A stretch of DNA of 64,000 bases from contig NZ_LMQB01000026.1 in assembly GCF_001424045.1 (NCBI RefSeq), positions 124,001-188,000 on the forward strand, written 5' to 3'. This stretch comes from Rhizobium sp. Leaf371 (GTDB taxonomy: Bacteria > Pseudomonadota > Alphaproteobacteria > Rhizobiales > Rhizobiaceae). Position 1 is the first letter of the stretch, and the number at the start of each line of letters is the position of its first letter. The notes beneath the pieces were generated by a model. That model was not told the DNA's origin, did no database searches, and saw nothing but the letters and a program-made list of their open reading frames with translations. This document shows, piece by piece, positions 51,877-60,686 of the stretch. A program made the translations under genes and the position numbers.

Positions 51877-51939
51877 GGCCGAAACGGTTCCCTGGCATCC
51901 GGCAGGATCTTTGACAGGCCCTGCCGGTGCGGTTGCGGC

Positions 51940-52737
51940 TTACTTGGCCTTGGGCATGTCCATGACGGCGACGGTCGAGGTCGTGTCCTCGGCCTTGGCG
52001 CCGAACCAGGTCTCGTGAAGCTTGGCGATGAAGCCCTCGCCCTTGAGCTTGGTGATCACGTCGTTCACCTCACTGGCCAGCGGATCGCCCTTGTTGAACA
52101 TGATCGAGTATTTCTCGCCGGTCGGGATCCGCTCGACAACCTTCAGCTCCGGCTTGTCCTTGGCATAATAGAGCAGCGCCGGAATGTCGGAGATGTAGCC
52201 ATCGACGCGGCCGGCGACGAGGTCGAGCATGGCGGGCTGGAGACCTTCGAAGCGGCGGATTTCACCCAGCTTGTACTCGGCCTTGTGCGCATCCGCCCAC
52301 ATGTCGCCGGTCGAGCCGGTATCGACGCCGACGACCTTGCCGCCCATGTCTTTCAGACCCGTGATGCCGGAGGCGGACGTGACGGTCAACGACTGGTCGC
52401 TGTCGTAATAGGGCTGGGCGAAGGTGACGGACGCGAGGCGCTTCTCGGTGATGGTGATCGAGGAGACCGCCATGTTGATGCGGCCGGACTGGACGGCCGG
52501 GAAGAGGCCGTTGAACGGCGTGTTGACGAACTCGACGGTCTTTCCGAGACGCTTGGCGATTTCGTTGACGAGATCGACTTCGAATCCGGTGACCTTGCCG
52601 CTGGCATCCTCGAATTCCCACGGCACGTTGCCGATATTGGCGCCGACGGTGAGATCGGCCGCGAATGCACCGGCTGCACCGAAGATCGCGAGGGCACCGG
52701 CGAGAAGCGTGGTCTTGAATGTGTTCGTTCGTGTCAT
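51940..52737 (-). CDS. Amino-acid-type ABC transporter substrate-binding protein
   Basis: This 265-residue family-3 periplasmic binding protein has a signal peptide (TLLAGALAIFGAAGAFA). NIGNVPWEFEDASGKVTGFE is near the start, and the carboxylate-contact Arg region ITITEKRLASVTF and the ligand-amine Asp region DGYISDIPALL follow. Retention of both contacts suggests a ligand with an alpha-amino-acid head group. GGGGAA lies before the start. It is the first gene of the operon, directly downstream of the palindromic operator. Confidence 0.92.
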   Translation of the reverse strand: MTRTNTFKTTLLAGALAIFGAAGAFAADLTVGANIGNVPWEFEDASGKVTGFEVDLVNEIAKRLGKTVEFVNTPFNGLFPAVQSGRINMAVSSITITEKRLASVTFAQPYYDSDQSLTVTSASGITGLKDMGGKVVGVDTGSTGDMWADAHKAEYKLGEIRRFEGLQPAMLDLVAGRVDGYISDIPALLYYAKDKPELKVVERIPTGEKYSIMFNKGDPLASEVNDVITKLKGEGFIAKLHETWFGAKAEDTTSTVAVMDMPKAK

Positions 52738-52777
52738 GAGAGTTCCCCTTGTTATTTGAACGTGACTCAATCTACAG

Positions 52778-52806
52778 TGGCCTGACTGGTCAGACCAGTC
52801 AGGCCA
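52778..52806. promoter_or_regulatory. Perfect 29-bp palindrome, FadR/FCD-type operator
   Basis: Arms TGGCCTGACTGGTC and GACCAGTCAGGCCA flank a single central A. The core CTGGTC-n-GACCAG matches the TGGT-n3-ACCA pattern bound by FadR-subfamily GntR regulators. It lies 41 bases before the binding-protein start and 165 before the divergent FadR-like regulator, so binding there could block the importer promoter. Confidence 0.8.
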
Positions 52807-52970
52807 AAGAAGCACGATGCTTTCCGCTTGGCAATGGCTGGGAACAAAATAGATTGGACGCCTGTCTCCGGGATCGTGGACCTGCATGGGGCAAGCGTTC
52901 ACAAGGTGATCGGACGTAACGGGTTGCGAGCGCTCGATGCCGAGCGCTTGAGGTGCGGAATGGGGTTTTC

Positions 52971-53669
52971 ATGTTGAACAAGACGCTCGTGCCGCAATCG
53001 GTCGCCCGCGAAATCCAGGCGATGATCCAAAACGGCACCTTGAAGGCGGGCGAAAAGATCCCCTCGCAGCGCGGCTTCTCCCAGACCCTCGGCGTCAGCC
53101 GCGCATCGTTGCGCGAGGCGCTGCTGACGCTGGAAACGCTGGGGCTTTTAAAGACCGAAGCCGGGCGCGGCACTTTCGTGGCAGCGGCAGGAGAGAATGC
53201 GAAGGGCGCGTCGGGCCACATGGCGCCATGGCGGTATTCCGACAGCTATTCGGTGTTCGACGTCTTCCAGACCCGGATCCTGCTTGAGGGGGAGATCGCG
53301 CGGCTGTCGGCGGGGCGCCTGACGCAGTTGCAGCTCGACCGCATGGAAATGGCGACGCAGACCATGGAGGAATGCTGGGCGCGCCAGGATCTCCTTGCCA
53401 ATGTCGAAGCAGACCTTGCCTTTCACGGCACGATCGTCTCGGCCTGTTCCAACGCCATGTTGAAGGCGCTCTACCAGACGGTGCGCGACCAGGTGACCGA
53501 GACCCAGCGTCAGCCGATCCCGATCACCGATCCGGAACGCATGCGCCACTCCATCGCCGAGCATCGCCGCATCATCGCGGCCTTGCGCAGCAACGACGCC
53601 GCGGCGGCGCGCGGGGAGATGGAAGCCCATATCCGCAACACGGCACGATGCGCCGGCCTATCGCCTTGA
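52971..53669 (+). CDS. GntR family regulator, FadR subfamily (FCD domain)
   Basis: This 232-residue regulator has an N-terminal winged helix (VAREIQAMIQNGTLKAGEKI, SQRGFSQTLGVSRASLREALLTLETLGLLKTE) and a C-terminal FCD helical ligand-binding domain (VFDVFQTRILLEGEIARLSA, DLAFHGTIVSACSN, with a metal-type His in EHRRIIAALRSND). FCD regulators sense small carboxylates or amino-acid-derived compounds. It is divergent from the importer-amidohydrolase operon and probably regulates it. ATG 52971 was chosen over the GTG at 52953. Confidence 0.92.
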   Translation: MLNKTLVPQSVAREIQAMIQNGTLKAGEKIPSQRGFSQTLGVSRASLREALLTLETLGLLKTEAGRGTFVAAAGENAKGASGHMAPWRYSDSYSVFDVFQTRILLEGEIARLSAGRLTQLQLDRMEMATQTMEECWARQDLLANVEADLAFHGTIVSACSNAMLKALYQTVRDQVTETQRQPIPITDPERMRHSIAEHRRIIAALRSNDAAAARGEMEAHIRNTARCAGLSP

Positions 53670-53688
53670 CAAGGCTGCCGCAGCCTCC

Positions 53689-55641
53689 TCAGGCCGTCTT
53701 TGCCAGGCGGATGCGCGGGCGGCCGAGCTTTCGGGTAATGGTCATCAGCGGCACCGGGCCGGTCTCGGTCAGCGCCGAACGCACCGTATCGGCGAGCGTC
53801 AGCGTGATGAAATCGGCATTCGTATCCTCCAGCGTGAGGCGCGGATTGTCCTGGCCATTGGCAAGCGGCACGAAGAGACCGACGCGCAGGCCGGGCTTCA
53901 AACGCTTCAGACGACGCACGAAGCTGCGGGCATGCGTCTTGGAGTTTCCATTGAGAAACGTAAAGACGACCGTGTCGATCGTATCGCTGTCCTTCAGCAT
54001 GCGCATGTCGGTCGTGGAATGGGCGACGCCGAGGGCATTGGCACCCTGAATTTCGAGAAGCTGGGCGAGCATCGTGGCGGCGGCATCGTCGATCTCTCCG
54101 CGCCCCCCGATGCAGAGAAGAGAGTGGCCGGTGCCGTCCGGCAGGTCCATCGCCACGCTCTCACCCGTCCCGTCGTTTTCGTCGTCTTTCGGAGCCTCTT
54201 CCTCGGTTTCCTCCTCGTCTGCGATCTCCGAGAGGTTGTCGACCAGCGACCGGACGCTGCCGGAAAAGCGCTCGACCTGCGCATCCGACATGACGCCGCG
54301 CTGCCTGTCGCCCTCGCCGAGAAGCAGCGCCGGCATGCCGACCTTTTCGTAATAATCGAGCAGATACTCGTCTTCGAGATACTCCTCCGCATTGGCCGTC
54401 GCCTCGTCCGGATCGCCCGCCAGGAGCCGCTGATAGAGCTTCTCGTGCGGCTCGAGCACGGGATCGTTGCCGAGCAACACGTCAAGAAAGCTGAATTGCG
54501 GGACGTAGCGCCCGAGAACGACAAGGCAGACGGTGAGAGGCGTCGACAGCATCAGACCAAGCGGCCCCCAGAGCCAGGACCAGAAGATGGCCGAGATGAT
54601 GATCGCGAGCGGCGACAGGCCCGTATGCGATCCGTAGAGCCAGGGCTCGACGACATTGTTGCTGATCAGCTCCGTCGTCAGGAACAGGGCGCCGACCCAG
54701 AACACGAGCGACCAGCCGGGCGCGATCGCGAGCGCCAGAAACAGCGGCAGGATCATGCCGATGACGGGGCCGATATAGGGCACGAAGCGCAGGACCAGCG
54801 TCAGGAGGCCCCAGAGAATGGCATTGGGGATACCGAGGATCCAGAGGCCGATGGTGATCGGAAAGGCATAGAGCGCGTTCACCACCAGCTGCATCAGCAG
54901 ATATTTTCCGACCCGCTTGCCGGCGTCCTGAAGCGCTTCGGTCGTTCGGTGCAGATCGTTGAGGCCGACGAGGCGGATGAAGCGATCGCGCAGATCCTCC
55001 CGCTCCAGAAGCATGAAGATGACGAGCACGATGACGAGACCGGCGGTTGCAAACGGACTGATCAGCGGCAGGATGAAGTTGCCGAGTGTCTGGATCGGAT
55101 TCGAGCGTGTGACGATCTCGACCGGCATGGGCTCGCGCGAGGTCGGCGCGGTCGCGGCGGCGGCCGTGGCGTCCTGGCTCTCCTCCGCCCGCGTCTGGAT
55201 TTCCTCCCCGACCCGTTCGACGATGCCGCTGAGATGCTTCATGATGCCGTCGCCGGACCCGGCCTGCGCCAGTGTCTGGACCTTGACGACGATATTGCGC
55301 TGATAGGCAGGGATATTCTGGGCGAGATTTGCCACCTGCGAAGCGACGATGACGCTGAAGAGTGCGATCGCGCAGAAAGCCGAGGCGACCGCGATCATCA
55401 CCGCGGCGATCTTCGGCACCGAACGGCGGCGCAGGAAGGAGACGATCGGCGCCAGCGTGAAGGTGAGAAGCAGCGACAGCGCGAGCGGAACGAAGATCTC
55501 CTGCCCCACCTTCAACACGACGGTGACGCCGATCAGGATCAGCAGGACATGACCCGACAGCCTGTTGGCGGTGCCAGGTTCGCGCGGCGATGAAAGGTCA
55601 GTCTTGCGAAGAGAGGTGGTAACGGTCGCTTTGGTGCTCAC
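53689..55641 (-). CDS. AI-2E family membrane protein with extra C-terminal domain
   Basis: Residues 1 to about 380 carry the AI-2E transporter fold with about eight TM helices and the motifs LLTFTLAPIVSFLRRR, FVPYIGPVIGM and GPLGLMLSTPLTVCLVVLGRY. The family transports varied solutes. The remaining 270 residues are soluble: a helical segment with an acidic linker (EEETEEEAPKDDENDG), then an alpha/beta domain beginning GHSLLCIGGRGEIDDAAATM that resembles a B12-binding-type fold without the cofactor histidine. The usual family length is about 350, so this is a domain fusion. The start is GTG 55641 with GGAGAG upstream. Confidence 0.85.
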   Translation of the reverse strand: MSTKATVTTSLRKTDLSSPREPGTANRLSGHVLLILIGVTVVLKVGQEIFVPLALSLLLTFTLAPIVSFLRRRSVPKIAAVMIAVASAFCAIALFSVIVASQVANLAQNIPAYQRNIVVKVQTLAQAGSGDGIMKHLSGIVERVGEEIQTRAEESQDATAAAATAPTSREPMPVEIVTRSNPIQTLGNFILPLISPFATAGLVIVLVIFMLLEREDLRDRFIRLVGLNDLHRTTEALQDAGKRVGKYLLMQLVVNALYAFPITIGLWILGIPNAILWGLLTLVLRFVPYIGPVIGMILPLFLALAIAPGWSLVFWVGALFLTTELISNNVVEPWLYGSHTGLSPLAIIISAIFWSWLWGPLGLMLSTPLTVCLVVLGRYVPQFSFLDVLLGNDPVLEPHEKLYQRLLAGDPDEATANAEEYLEDEYLLDYYEKVGMPALLLGEGDRQRGVMSDAQVERFSGSVRSLVDNLSEIADEEETEEEAPKDDENDGTGESVAMDLPDGTGHSLLCIGGRGEIDDAAATMLAQLLEIQGANALGVAHSTTDMRMLKDSDTIDTVVFTFLNGNSKTHARSFVRRLKRLKPGLRVGLFVPLANGQDNPRLTLEDTNADFITLTLADTVRSALTETGPVPLMTITRKLGRPRIRLAKTA

Positions 55642-55703
55642 ATGTCTCTCCAGAACCCGCGCCAGAACCCGCGGACGGCGCGGCTAAGGACCGAGCTTTA
55701 GAG

Positions 55704-55729
55704 AACACTGATGCCGAATATTGGTTCCC
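55704..55729 (-). promoter_or_regulatory. Possible general-stress (EcfG-type) promoter for the AI-2E gene
   Basis: On the minus strand GGGAAC is followed 16 bases later by TGTT. The EcfG/RpoE2 consensus in alphaproteobacteria is GGAAC-n16-17-CGTT, so one -10 base differs. It lies about 60 bases before the GTG start. Confidence 0.4.
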
Positions 55730-55862
55730 TTCGCCAGACCAATATCGGGCTAGAACGGGAAGATGCGAGAAGGCAGCAACGACGCTGCCGTCTCGGTGGC
55801 TCTAAAGGCCCGCCTGCGGGGCCGGGACGATCCGTCCTCAGCCATGGTATCGCGGCGTGGCG

Positions 55863-56396
55863 TTACTCGGCGTCGAGCGTCTGGGCCATTTCGTAGTGAT
55901 GCTGGAGCGCCGGCAGCGTCTTGGCAGCCCAGCTCTTCAGTTCCGCCGTCTCGCCTTCTTCGCCGTAGCGCTTGAAGAGATCGACGGCGTTCTCATGGGC
56001 GGTGACCTGCTGGTCGTGATACTCCTCGTTGAAATCGGCGCCCTGCAGCGCCTTCAGATCGTCGAGCATGCCTTTTTGGGCGGATGACAGGGCATTGGCC
56101 GGCGGCGGGCTGAGCTTGAGGTCGCCGACCATCGTCTTCAGTTCGCTGCTGGTCTTTTCGTGATCGGCGATCATCTGCTGAGCGAAGGCCTTGGTGGCCT
56201 CGTCGCCCCGCTCGACCGCAAGCTTGCTGGATTCGATCTCGAACATGTCGCTGGCCGCCGCTTCCTGCACGAAGTCCTGTGTCTTTGGCGCGATGCCGGC
56301 CACGCTGTTGATGCCGGATTTTTCAGCGGCCGACTGGGCGTGAACGCCGGTTGCAAGCAGAAGGGATGCCGTGACGGCGGCAAGAATGCGTTTCAT
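55863..56396 (-). CDS. DUF4142 exported protein
   Basis: This 177-residue protein has a signal peptide (MKRILAAVTASLLLATGVHAQ) and a DUF4142 four-helix domain: AASDMFEIESSKLAVERG, FAQQMIADHEKTSSEL, and HDQQVTAHENAVDLFKRYGEEG. Members resemble ferritin-like bundles and are often stress-linked; function is not established. GGAG lies before ATG 56396. The start overlaps the stop of a small upstream ORF. Confidence 0.85.
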   Translation of the reverse strand: MKRILAAVTASLLLATGVHAQSAAEKSGINSVAGIAPKTQDFVQEAAASDMFEIESSKLAVERGDEATKAFAQQMIADHEKTSSELKTMVGDLKLSPPPANALSSAQKGMLDDLKALQGADFNEEYHDQQVTAHENAVDLFKRYGEEGETAELKSWAAKTLPALQHHYEMAQTLDAE

Positions 56397-56626
56397 GGGG
56401 TGATCTCCTTTGAATGGATGCACCGTCGAACTACGGTCTGCCATCTCGGTTCCGTCGAGGCGCACAGAAAGGCCATCGCCCCGCGAGGCGCCTTGCCATT
56501 GGGCTCCTCGCGTTCGTCGTCCCTGTCCTTCGGCTCTAACGCGTTGAGCTGTCGCAGGATTTTTTGCGGCGAATCGATTCCGATTTCCCGGATAATGCAG
56601 TAGTAGTCATCCCTATCCCGATCCAT
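56393..56626 (-). CDS. Small protein upstream of the DUF4142 gene, unrecognised
   Basis: This 77-codon ORF begins MDRDRDDYYCIIREIGIDS and continues PQKILRQLNALEPKD. Its TGA overlaps the ATG of the DUF4142 gene (ATGA), as in translational coupling. The first 35 residues look like a short helical, charged domain; the second half is less convincing. No family is recognised. It is divergent from the hybrid histidine kinase gene. Supported by coupling and by the protein-like opening only. Confidence 0.5.
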   Translation of the reverse strand: MDRDRDDYYCIIREIGIDSPQKILRQLNALEPKDRDDEREEPNGKAPRGAMAFLCASTEPRWQTVVRRCIHSKEITP

Positions 56627-56654
56627 CACGCACAGCCGGCGAGATACGAACATC

Positions 56655-59600
56655 ATGAGCATTGGTTCCAGCAAGGCGACCTGGCCCTTCGGCGGTGGCG
56701 AGCTTGGCGGCCGCATTCGGGACTTCGACTGGGCCTCGACCTCGCTCGGGCCGATGTCCACCTGGCCCCCCAATCTGCGAATCAAGGTCAACTCGATGAT
56801 CAACTCGCCGATCCCGCAGGTGCTGATGTGGGGTCCGGATCATGTGATGATCTACAATGACGGCTACCGGGAAATCGCCGGCGGCAATCATCCGAGCGCG
56901 CTCGGCGGCAAGGTGCCGGAGATCTGGCCGGAAATCTGGGATTGGAACAGCCGGATCCTGAGCCGCGGCCTTCAGGGTGAGGTCCAGAGCTTTCGGGATC
57001 AGCCTCTGGTGCTGAACCGAAATGGTCGGCCCGAAGAGATCGTTTTCGACCTGTTCTACACGCCCATTTACAACGACGAGGGCGCGGTCGATGGCGTTCT
57101 CTGCACAGTGCTGGAGAACACCGATCGCGTGCGGGCCGTGCGGGCGCTGGCCGAAAGCCAGGCCGAACTGAGCCGGATCAGCGATGCGCTGCCCATTCTC
57201 GTCGGGTTCCTGGATGTCGATCACATCTACCGCTTTGCCAACAAGGGCTATCTGGACTGGTTCGGCCATCCCGCGAGTGCGGTCGTCGGCCGGCACATCG
57301 GCGAGATCATCGGCGAGGACTATTATCGCAAGCGGCTCCCCTTTCTCGATCGCGCCTTTGCCGGCGAGCCTGTCGTCACGGACACGGTGATCCGCAGGCC
57401 GGGCGGCGACGACCGGACCGCCGAGGTGCGATACCTTCCGCGGATGACCGATGGCGGCACGGTCGATGGCATCTACATCTTGCTGATCGACATCGAAGAC
57501 CGCAAGCGTGCCGAACGCGAGCTGGTGGCCAGCAACGACCGGTTTCGCGCCGCGGTGCGCGCCGTGCATGGCGTGCTCTGGACCAACAGCGCCGATGGCC
57601 GGATGATCGGGCCGCAGCCGGGCTGGGCCGAACTGACAGGCCAGGCCTACGAAGCCTATCAGGATTACGGCTGGGCGGATGCGGTGCATCCCGACGACCG
57701 GCAGGCGACGGTCGAGGCCTGGAACGGCGCCGTTGCACACCGGCACACCTTCATCTGGGAGCACCGGGTGCGCCGGCATGACGGCGCCTGGCGGATGTTT
57801 GCCATTCGCGGCGTTCCCATCTTCGATGAGCAGGGCGACATCACCGAATGGGTCGGCGTCCACACCGATATCAGCGACCAGCGGCAGGCGGAAGACGAGC
57901 TGCGCCGCCACGCGGTGCACCTGGAGCGGCAGGTTCGCCACCGCCAGCGCGCCGAAGAGCAGTTGCGTCTGCTCAACGAGACGCTGGAGGCCCGCGTCGG
58001 CGAGGAGATCGCCATACGCCGCCAGGCGGAGCGGGCTTTGCAACAGGCGCAGAAGATGGAGACGATCGGCAAGCTGACCGGCGGCGTCGCCCACGACTTC
58101 AACAATCTGCTGCAGGTCGTCTCCGGCAATCTGCAGCTTCTGTCCAAGGACGTGGCCGGCAATGAGCGAGCCGAACGGCGGGTCGCCAACGCACTGGCCG
58201 GCGTCAGCCGCGGCGCCAAGCTCGCAAGCCAGCTCCTCGCCTTTGGTCGCCGACAGGCCCTGGAGCCCAAGGTCATCAATGTCGGCCGCTTCATGTCGGG
58301 CATGGACGATCTGCTGCGACGCTCGATCGGCGAGGCGATCGAGCTCGAAACCATCGTCGCCGGCGGCTTGTGGAACACGTTTGTCGATCCGGTACAGGTC
58401 GAGAATGCGGTCTTGAACCTTGCGATCAACGCGCGCGACGCCATGGAAGGCAACGGCAAGCTCACGATCGAGGTCGGTAACGCCTATCTCGATGACGACT
58501 ATGCCCGCAACCATGCCGAAGTCGAGGCGGGCCAATATGTGGTTCTCTCGGTCAGCGATACGGGATCGGGCATTGCGCCGGAGGTGCTGGAACAGGTCTT
58601 CGAGCCGTTCTTCTCCACGAAGGCCGAGGGTAAGGGCAGCGGGCTTGGCCTGTCGATGGTCTACGGCTTCGTCAAGCAGTCGGGCGGTCATGTGAAGATT
58701 TACAGCGAGGTCGGTCACGGCACGACGGTCAAGCTCTATCTGCCCCGTGCCACGGCCGGCGAAGACCGCGAGGTCACGATCCAGTCCGGCCCCGTTGTCG
58801 GCGGCACGGAAATGATCCTCGTGGTGGAGGATGACGACGAGGTGCGCAACACGGTCGTGGAGATGCTGAGCGATCTCGGCTACGGCGTCTTGAAGGCGAC
58901 CAATGCGCAGAACGCCCTGAGCGTCGTGGAAAGCGGCATCGCGATCGATCTCCTGTTCACGGACGTCGTCATGCCCGGACCTTTGAAAAGCGTGGAGATG
59001 GCGCGCAAGGCAAAAGAGCGCCTGCCCGATATCGCCGTGCTCTTCACCTCGGGCTATACCGAGAACTCGATCGTTCACGGCGGTCGTCTGGATGCAGGCG
59101 TCGAGCTTCTCTCCAAGCCCTATACCCGCGAGGCGCTTGCCCGGAAAATCCGGCATGTCATCGCCAACCAGAAACAGCGCTCCGCCATGAACATGCGGGT
59201 CTCGGGCACGATCGCTCCCGGTCTCGACGCGTCAGGTGCAGCCACGTCCCATCCCGCAGCAGCAACGTCCGATGCGCCCATCCCAGCGGCTCCCGTATCC
59301 GTGCCGCTCGTGACACGGGCACCCGAGCCGGCGCCGCTGACGGTTCTGGTCGTCGAGGACGACCCGCTGATCCGCGCCAACACCGTCGAACTCGTCGAGG
59401 ATTTCGGCCATGCCGTGATCGAGGCAGGCAGTGCGCGCGAGGCGAGGGAGAGGCTGGCCGATCGCACGATCGACGTTCTCGTGACGGATCTCGGCCTTCC
59501 CGATGCCTCCGGCGCGGATCTGGCCGCGGAAGCTCTGGCGACGAACCCGTCCCTCGGCATCGTCTTTGCCACGGGCAACGATCACGCACCGGACAGGGCG

Positions 59601-59693
59601 CCACCGGATGCGGTGCTGTTGCGCAAGCCCTATGATGCAGATGGTCTGGAAGCCGCGATCAAGGCAGCCGTTCGCAGAGCTACCGCGACCTGA
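56655..59693 (+). CDS. Hybrid histidine kinase with PAS sensors and two receiver domains
   Basis: This 1012-residue protein has no TM segment. Three PAS-type domains fill residues 30-430 (first with QVLMWGPDHVMIYNDGYRE, second LPILVGFLDVDHIYRFANKG, third with HPDDRQATVEAW). A coiled coil (HRQRAEEQLRLLNETLEAR) leads to the HisKA box GGVAHDFNNLLQVVSGN, then the ATPase domain with NLAINARDAM, DTGSGIA and GSGLGLSMVYGFVKQSGG. Two receiver domains follow, with phospho-acceptor Asp in LLFTDVVMPG and in VLVTDLGLPD. It probably senses a cytoplasmic signal such as redox or light through PAS. No cognate response regulator lies next to it. Confidence 0.92.
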   Translation: MSIGSSKATWPFGGGELGGRIRDFDWASTSLGPMSTWPPNLRIKVNSMINSPIPQVLMWGPDHVMIYNDGYREIAGGNHPSALGGKVPEIWPEIWDWNSRILSRGLQGEVQSFRDQPLVLNRNGRPEEIVFDLFYTPIYNDEGAVDGVLCTVLENTDRVRAVRALAESQAELSRISDALPILVGFLDVDHIYRFANKGYLDWFGHPASAVVGRHIGEIIGEDYYRKRLPFLDRAFAGEPVVTDTVIRRPGGDDRTAEVRYLPRMTDGGTVDGIYILLIDIEDRKRAERELVASNDRFRAAVRAVHGVLWTNSADGRMIGPQPGWAELTGQAYEAYQDYGWADAVHPDDRQATVEAWNGAVAHRHTFIWEHRVRRHDGAWRMFAIRGVPIFDEQGDITEWVGVHTDISDQRQAEDELRRHAVHLERQVRHRQRAEEQLRLLNETLEARVGEEIAIRRQAERALQQAQKMETIGKLTGGVAHDFNNLLQVVSGNLQLLSKDVAGNERAERRVANALAGVSRGAKLASQLLAFGRRQALEPKVINVGRFMSGMDDLLRRSIGEAIELETIVAGGLWNTFVDPVQVENAVLNLAINARDAMEGNGKLTIEVGNAYLDDDYARNHAEVEAGQYVVLSVSDTGSGIAPEVLEQVFEPFFSTKAEGKGSGLGLSMVYGFVKQSGGHVKIYSEVGHGTTVKLYLPRATAGEDREVTIQSGPVVGGTEMILVVEDDDEVRNTVVEMLSDLGYGVLKATNAQNALSVVESGIAIDLLFTDVVMPGPLKSVEMARKAKERLPDIAVLFTSGYTENSIVHGGRLDAGVELLSKPYTREALARKIRHVIANQKQRSAMNMRVSGTIAPGLDASGAATSHPAAATSDAPIPAAPVSVPLVTRAPEPAPLTVLVVEDDPLIRANTVELVEDFGHAVIEAGSAREARERLADRTIDVLVTDLGLPDASGADLAAEALATNPSLGIVFATGNDHAPDRAPPDAVLLRKPYDADGLEAAIKAAVRRATAT

Positions 59694-59787
59694 CCATCGG
59701 CCTGCCGGGTGCAGACGTGATGACCGTGCGAGCGTTCTGGGATGCCATCGCATGGCAAGCTATGGAAATCCAAGCCGGAGCGCTGTT

Positions 59788-60000
59788 TTACGCCTCCGCG
59801 CCGACCACGCTCCACAGAAGCTCCTCTGTGTTCAGGCCGTCGCTGAACAAGGCGACGAGATAGGCGGCCTCGATTTCGGCCTTCGGGCCGGTATGGGGTA
59901 TCTGGCGATGATCGCAGAGACGCTGGAAGACGCGAAAGAGCATATCCATCTCTGTCGGCGTAATCACAGTCCCTTCCTGAAAAACATACGAGCCCAGCAT
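59788..60000 (-). CDS. Small protein, paralogue of the one at 60391
   Basis: This 70-residue protein has MDMLFRVFQRLCDHRQI in its first half and IEAAYLVALFSDGLNTEELL at its end. Both ATG 60000 (GGGAG upstream) and GTG 59967 (AGGAAGGG upstream) could be starts. The pattern is shared with the small protein encoded at 60391-60600. No family is recognised. It converges with the histidine kinase gene. Confidence 0.65.
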   Translation of the reverse strand: MLGSYVFQEGTVITPTEMDMLFRVFQRLCDHRQIPHTGPKAEIEAAYLVALFSDGLNTEELLWSVVGAEA

Positions 60001-60390
60001 GACCTGCTCCCGGCTACTCTACAGCAGCCTTTATTGCCGATCCGGCGCGGATGTCGTCGCCGTACGATCCATCTCATGTCACGTAACGTTTACCACAGCT
60101 ATTTCAATATGTCGTGGAAGTTGCAGTATGGATCAAAGCGGCTGTCGTAGAAAAACCTGCGCCCCGACGGATTCAGGAGGCCTGCTTGCTGTTTATAAGC
60201 CGTCAGCGTTGGAAGAATTCTTGCCTTCTACGCGCTTCTTTTTCGAGGAGAACCATTGTTTTTCCGTAAATCGAACCAAATGAGGTTTTACACTTTTACC
60301 CGAACTGCCCTATTTTCATTTACGGGATATCCCGAACATGAAAACTGCTCGGCCATCGCCTGGCAGCGTTAACGAGAAGAGACTGAACCG
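60001..60390. other. Low-GC intergenic region between two small paralogous genes
   Basis: This 390-base spacer is visibly more AT-rich than the rest of the window and separates two divergent small genes. It must hold both promoters. A 12-base perfect palindrome CGGGATATCCCG lies at 60323-60334. No long frame looks coding. A small RNA is possible but unsupported. Confidence 0.4.
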
Positions 60391-60600
60391 ATGCCTTGGC
60401 GTAACGAACCCATGCTTCCCGAGCATGTCGCTCTCTGTCAGCGCGTCTACGACGCCGCTCGCAAGAAACGCAAGATCGCGCCCGACAGCGATGCCAGCAA
60501 TCCTGTCGCCGCCCTCGTCCTCACGCTCTATCGACACGGCGTTCTCGACGAGGAAGAACTTCTCAAGCGTGTGCTGAAGGCGCTCGACGAGAAGAACTGA
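60391..60600 (+). CDS. Small protein, paralogue of the one at 59788
   Basis: This 69-residue protein is MPWRNEPMLPEHVALCQRVY with DAARKKRKIAPDSD in the middle and NPVAALVLTLYRHGVLDEEE, LLKRVLKALDEKN at the end. It aligns with the 59788-60000 product by a shared pattern: a hydrophobic helix, a basic turn ending in I, a variable linker, then a second helix with an EELL ending. Likely a small cytoplasmic helical protein. No function is known. Confidence 0.7.
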   Translation: MPWRNEPMLPEHVALCQRVYDAARKKRKIAPDSDASNPVAALVLTLYRHGVLDEEELLKRVLKALDEKN

Positions 60601-60631
60601 CGCGGCGGCAACAGGCGCGCTGCTGCGCGTC

Positions 60632-60676
60632 CGTTTTCAGGTCTGGGCGCTTTCAGGTCTGCCGCTTTCAGGTCAG
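60632..60676. repeat. Three tandem 14-16-bp copies before the pbpC stop
   Basis: Units CGTTTTCAGGTCTGGG, CGCTTTCAGGTCTGC and CGCTTTCAGGTCAG follow each other in the short convergent spacer between the 69-residue gene and pbpC. Confidence 0.7.
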
Positions 60677-60686
60677 AGAGCGTTGA

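Noticed and set aside
60323-60334. Palindrome CGGGATATCCCG as an operator
   Set aside because: At 12 bases it is short and no matching regulator or partner copy is visible; mentioned only in the intergenic entry.
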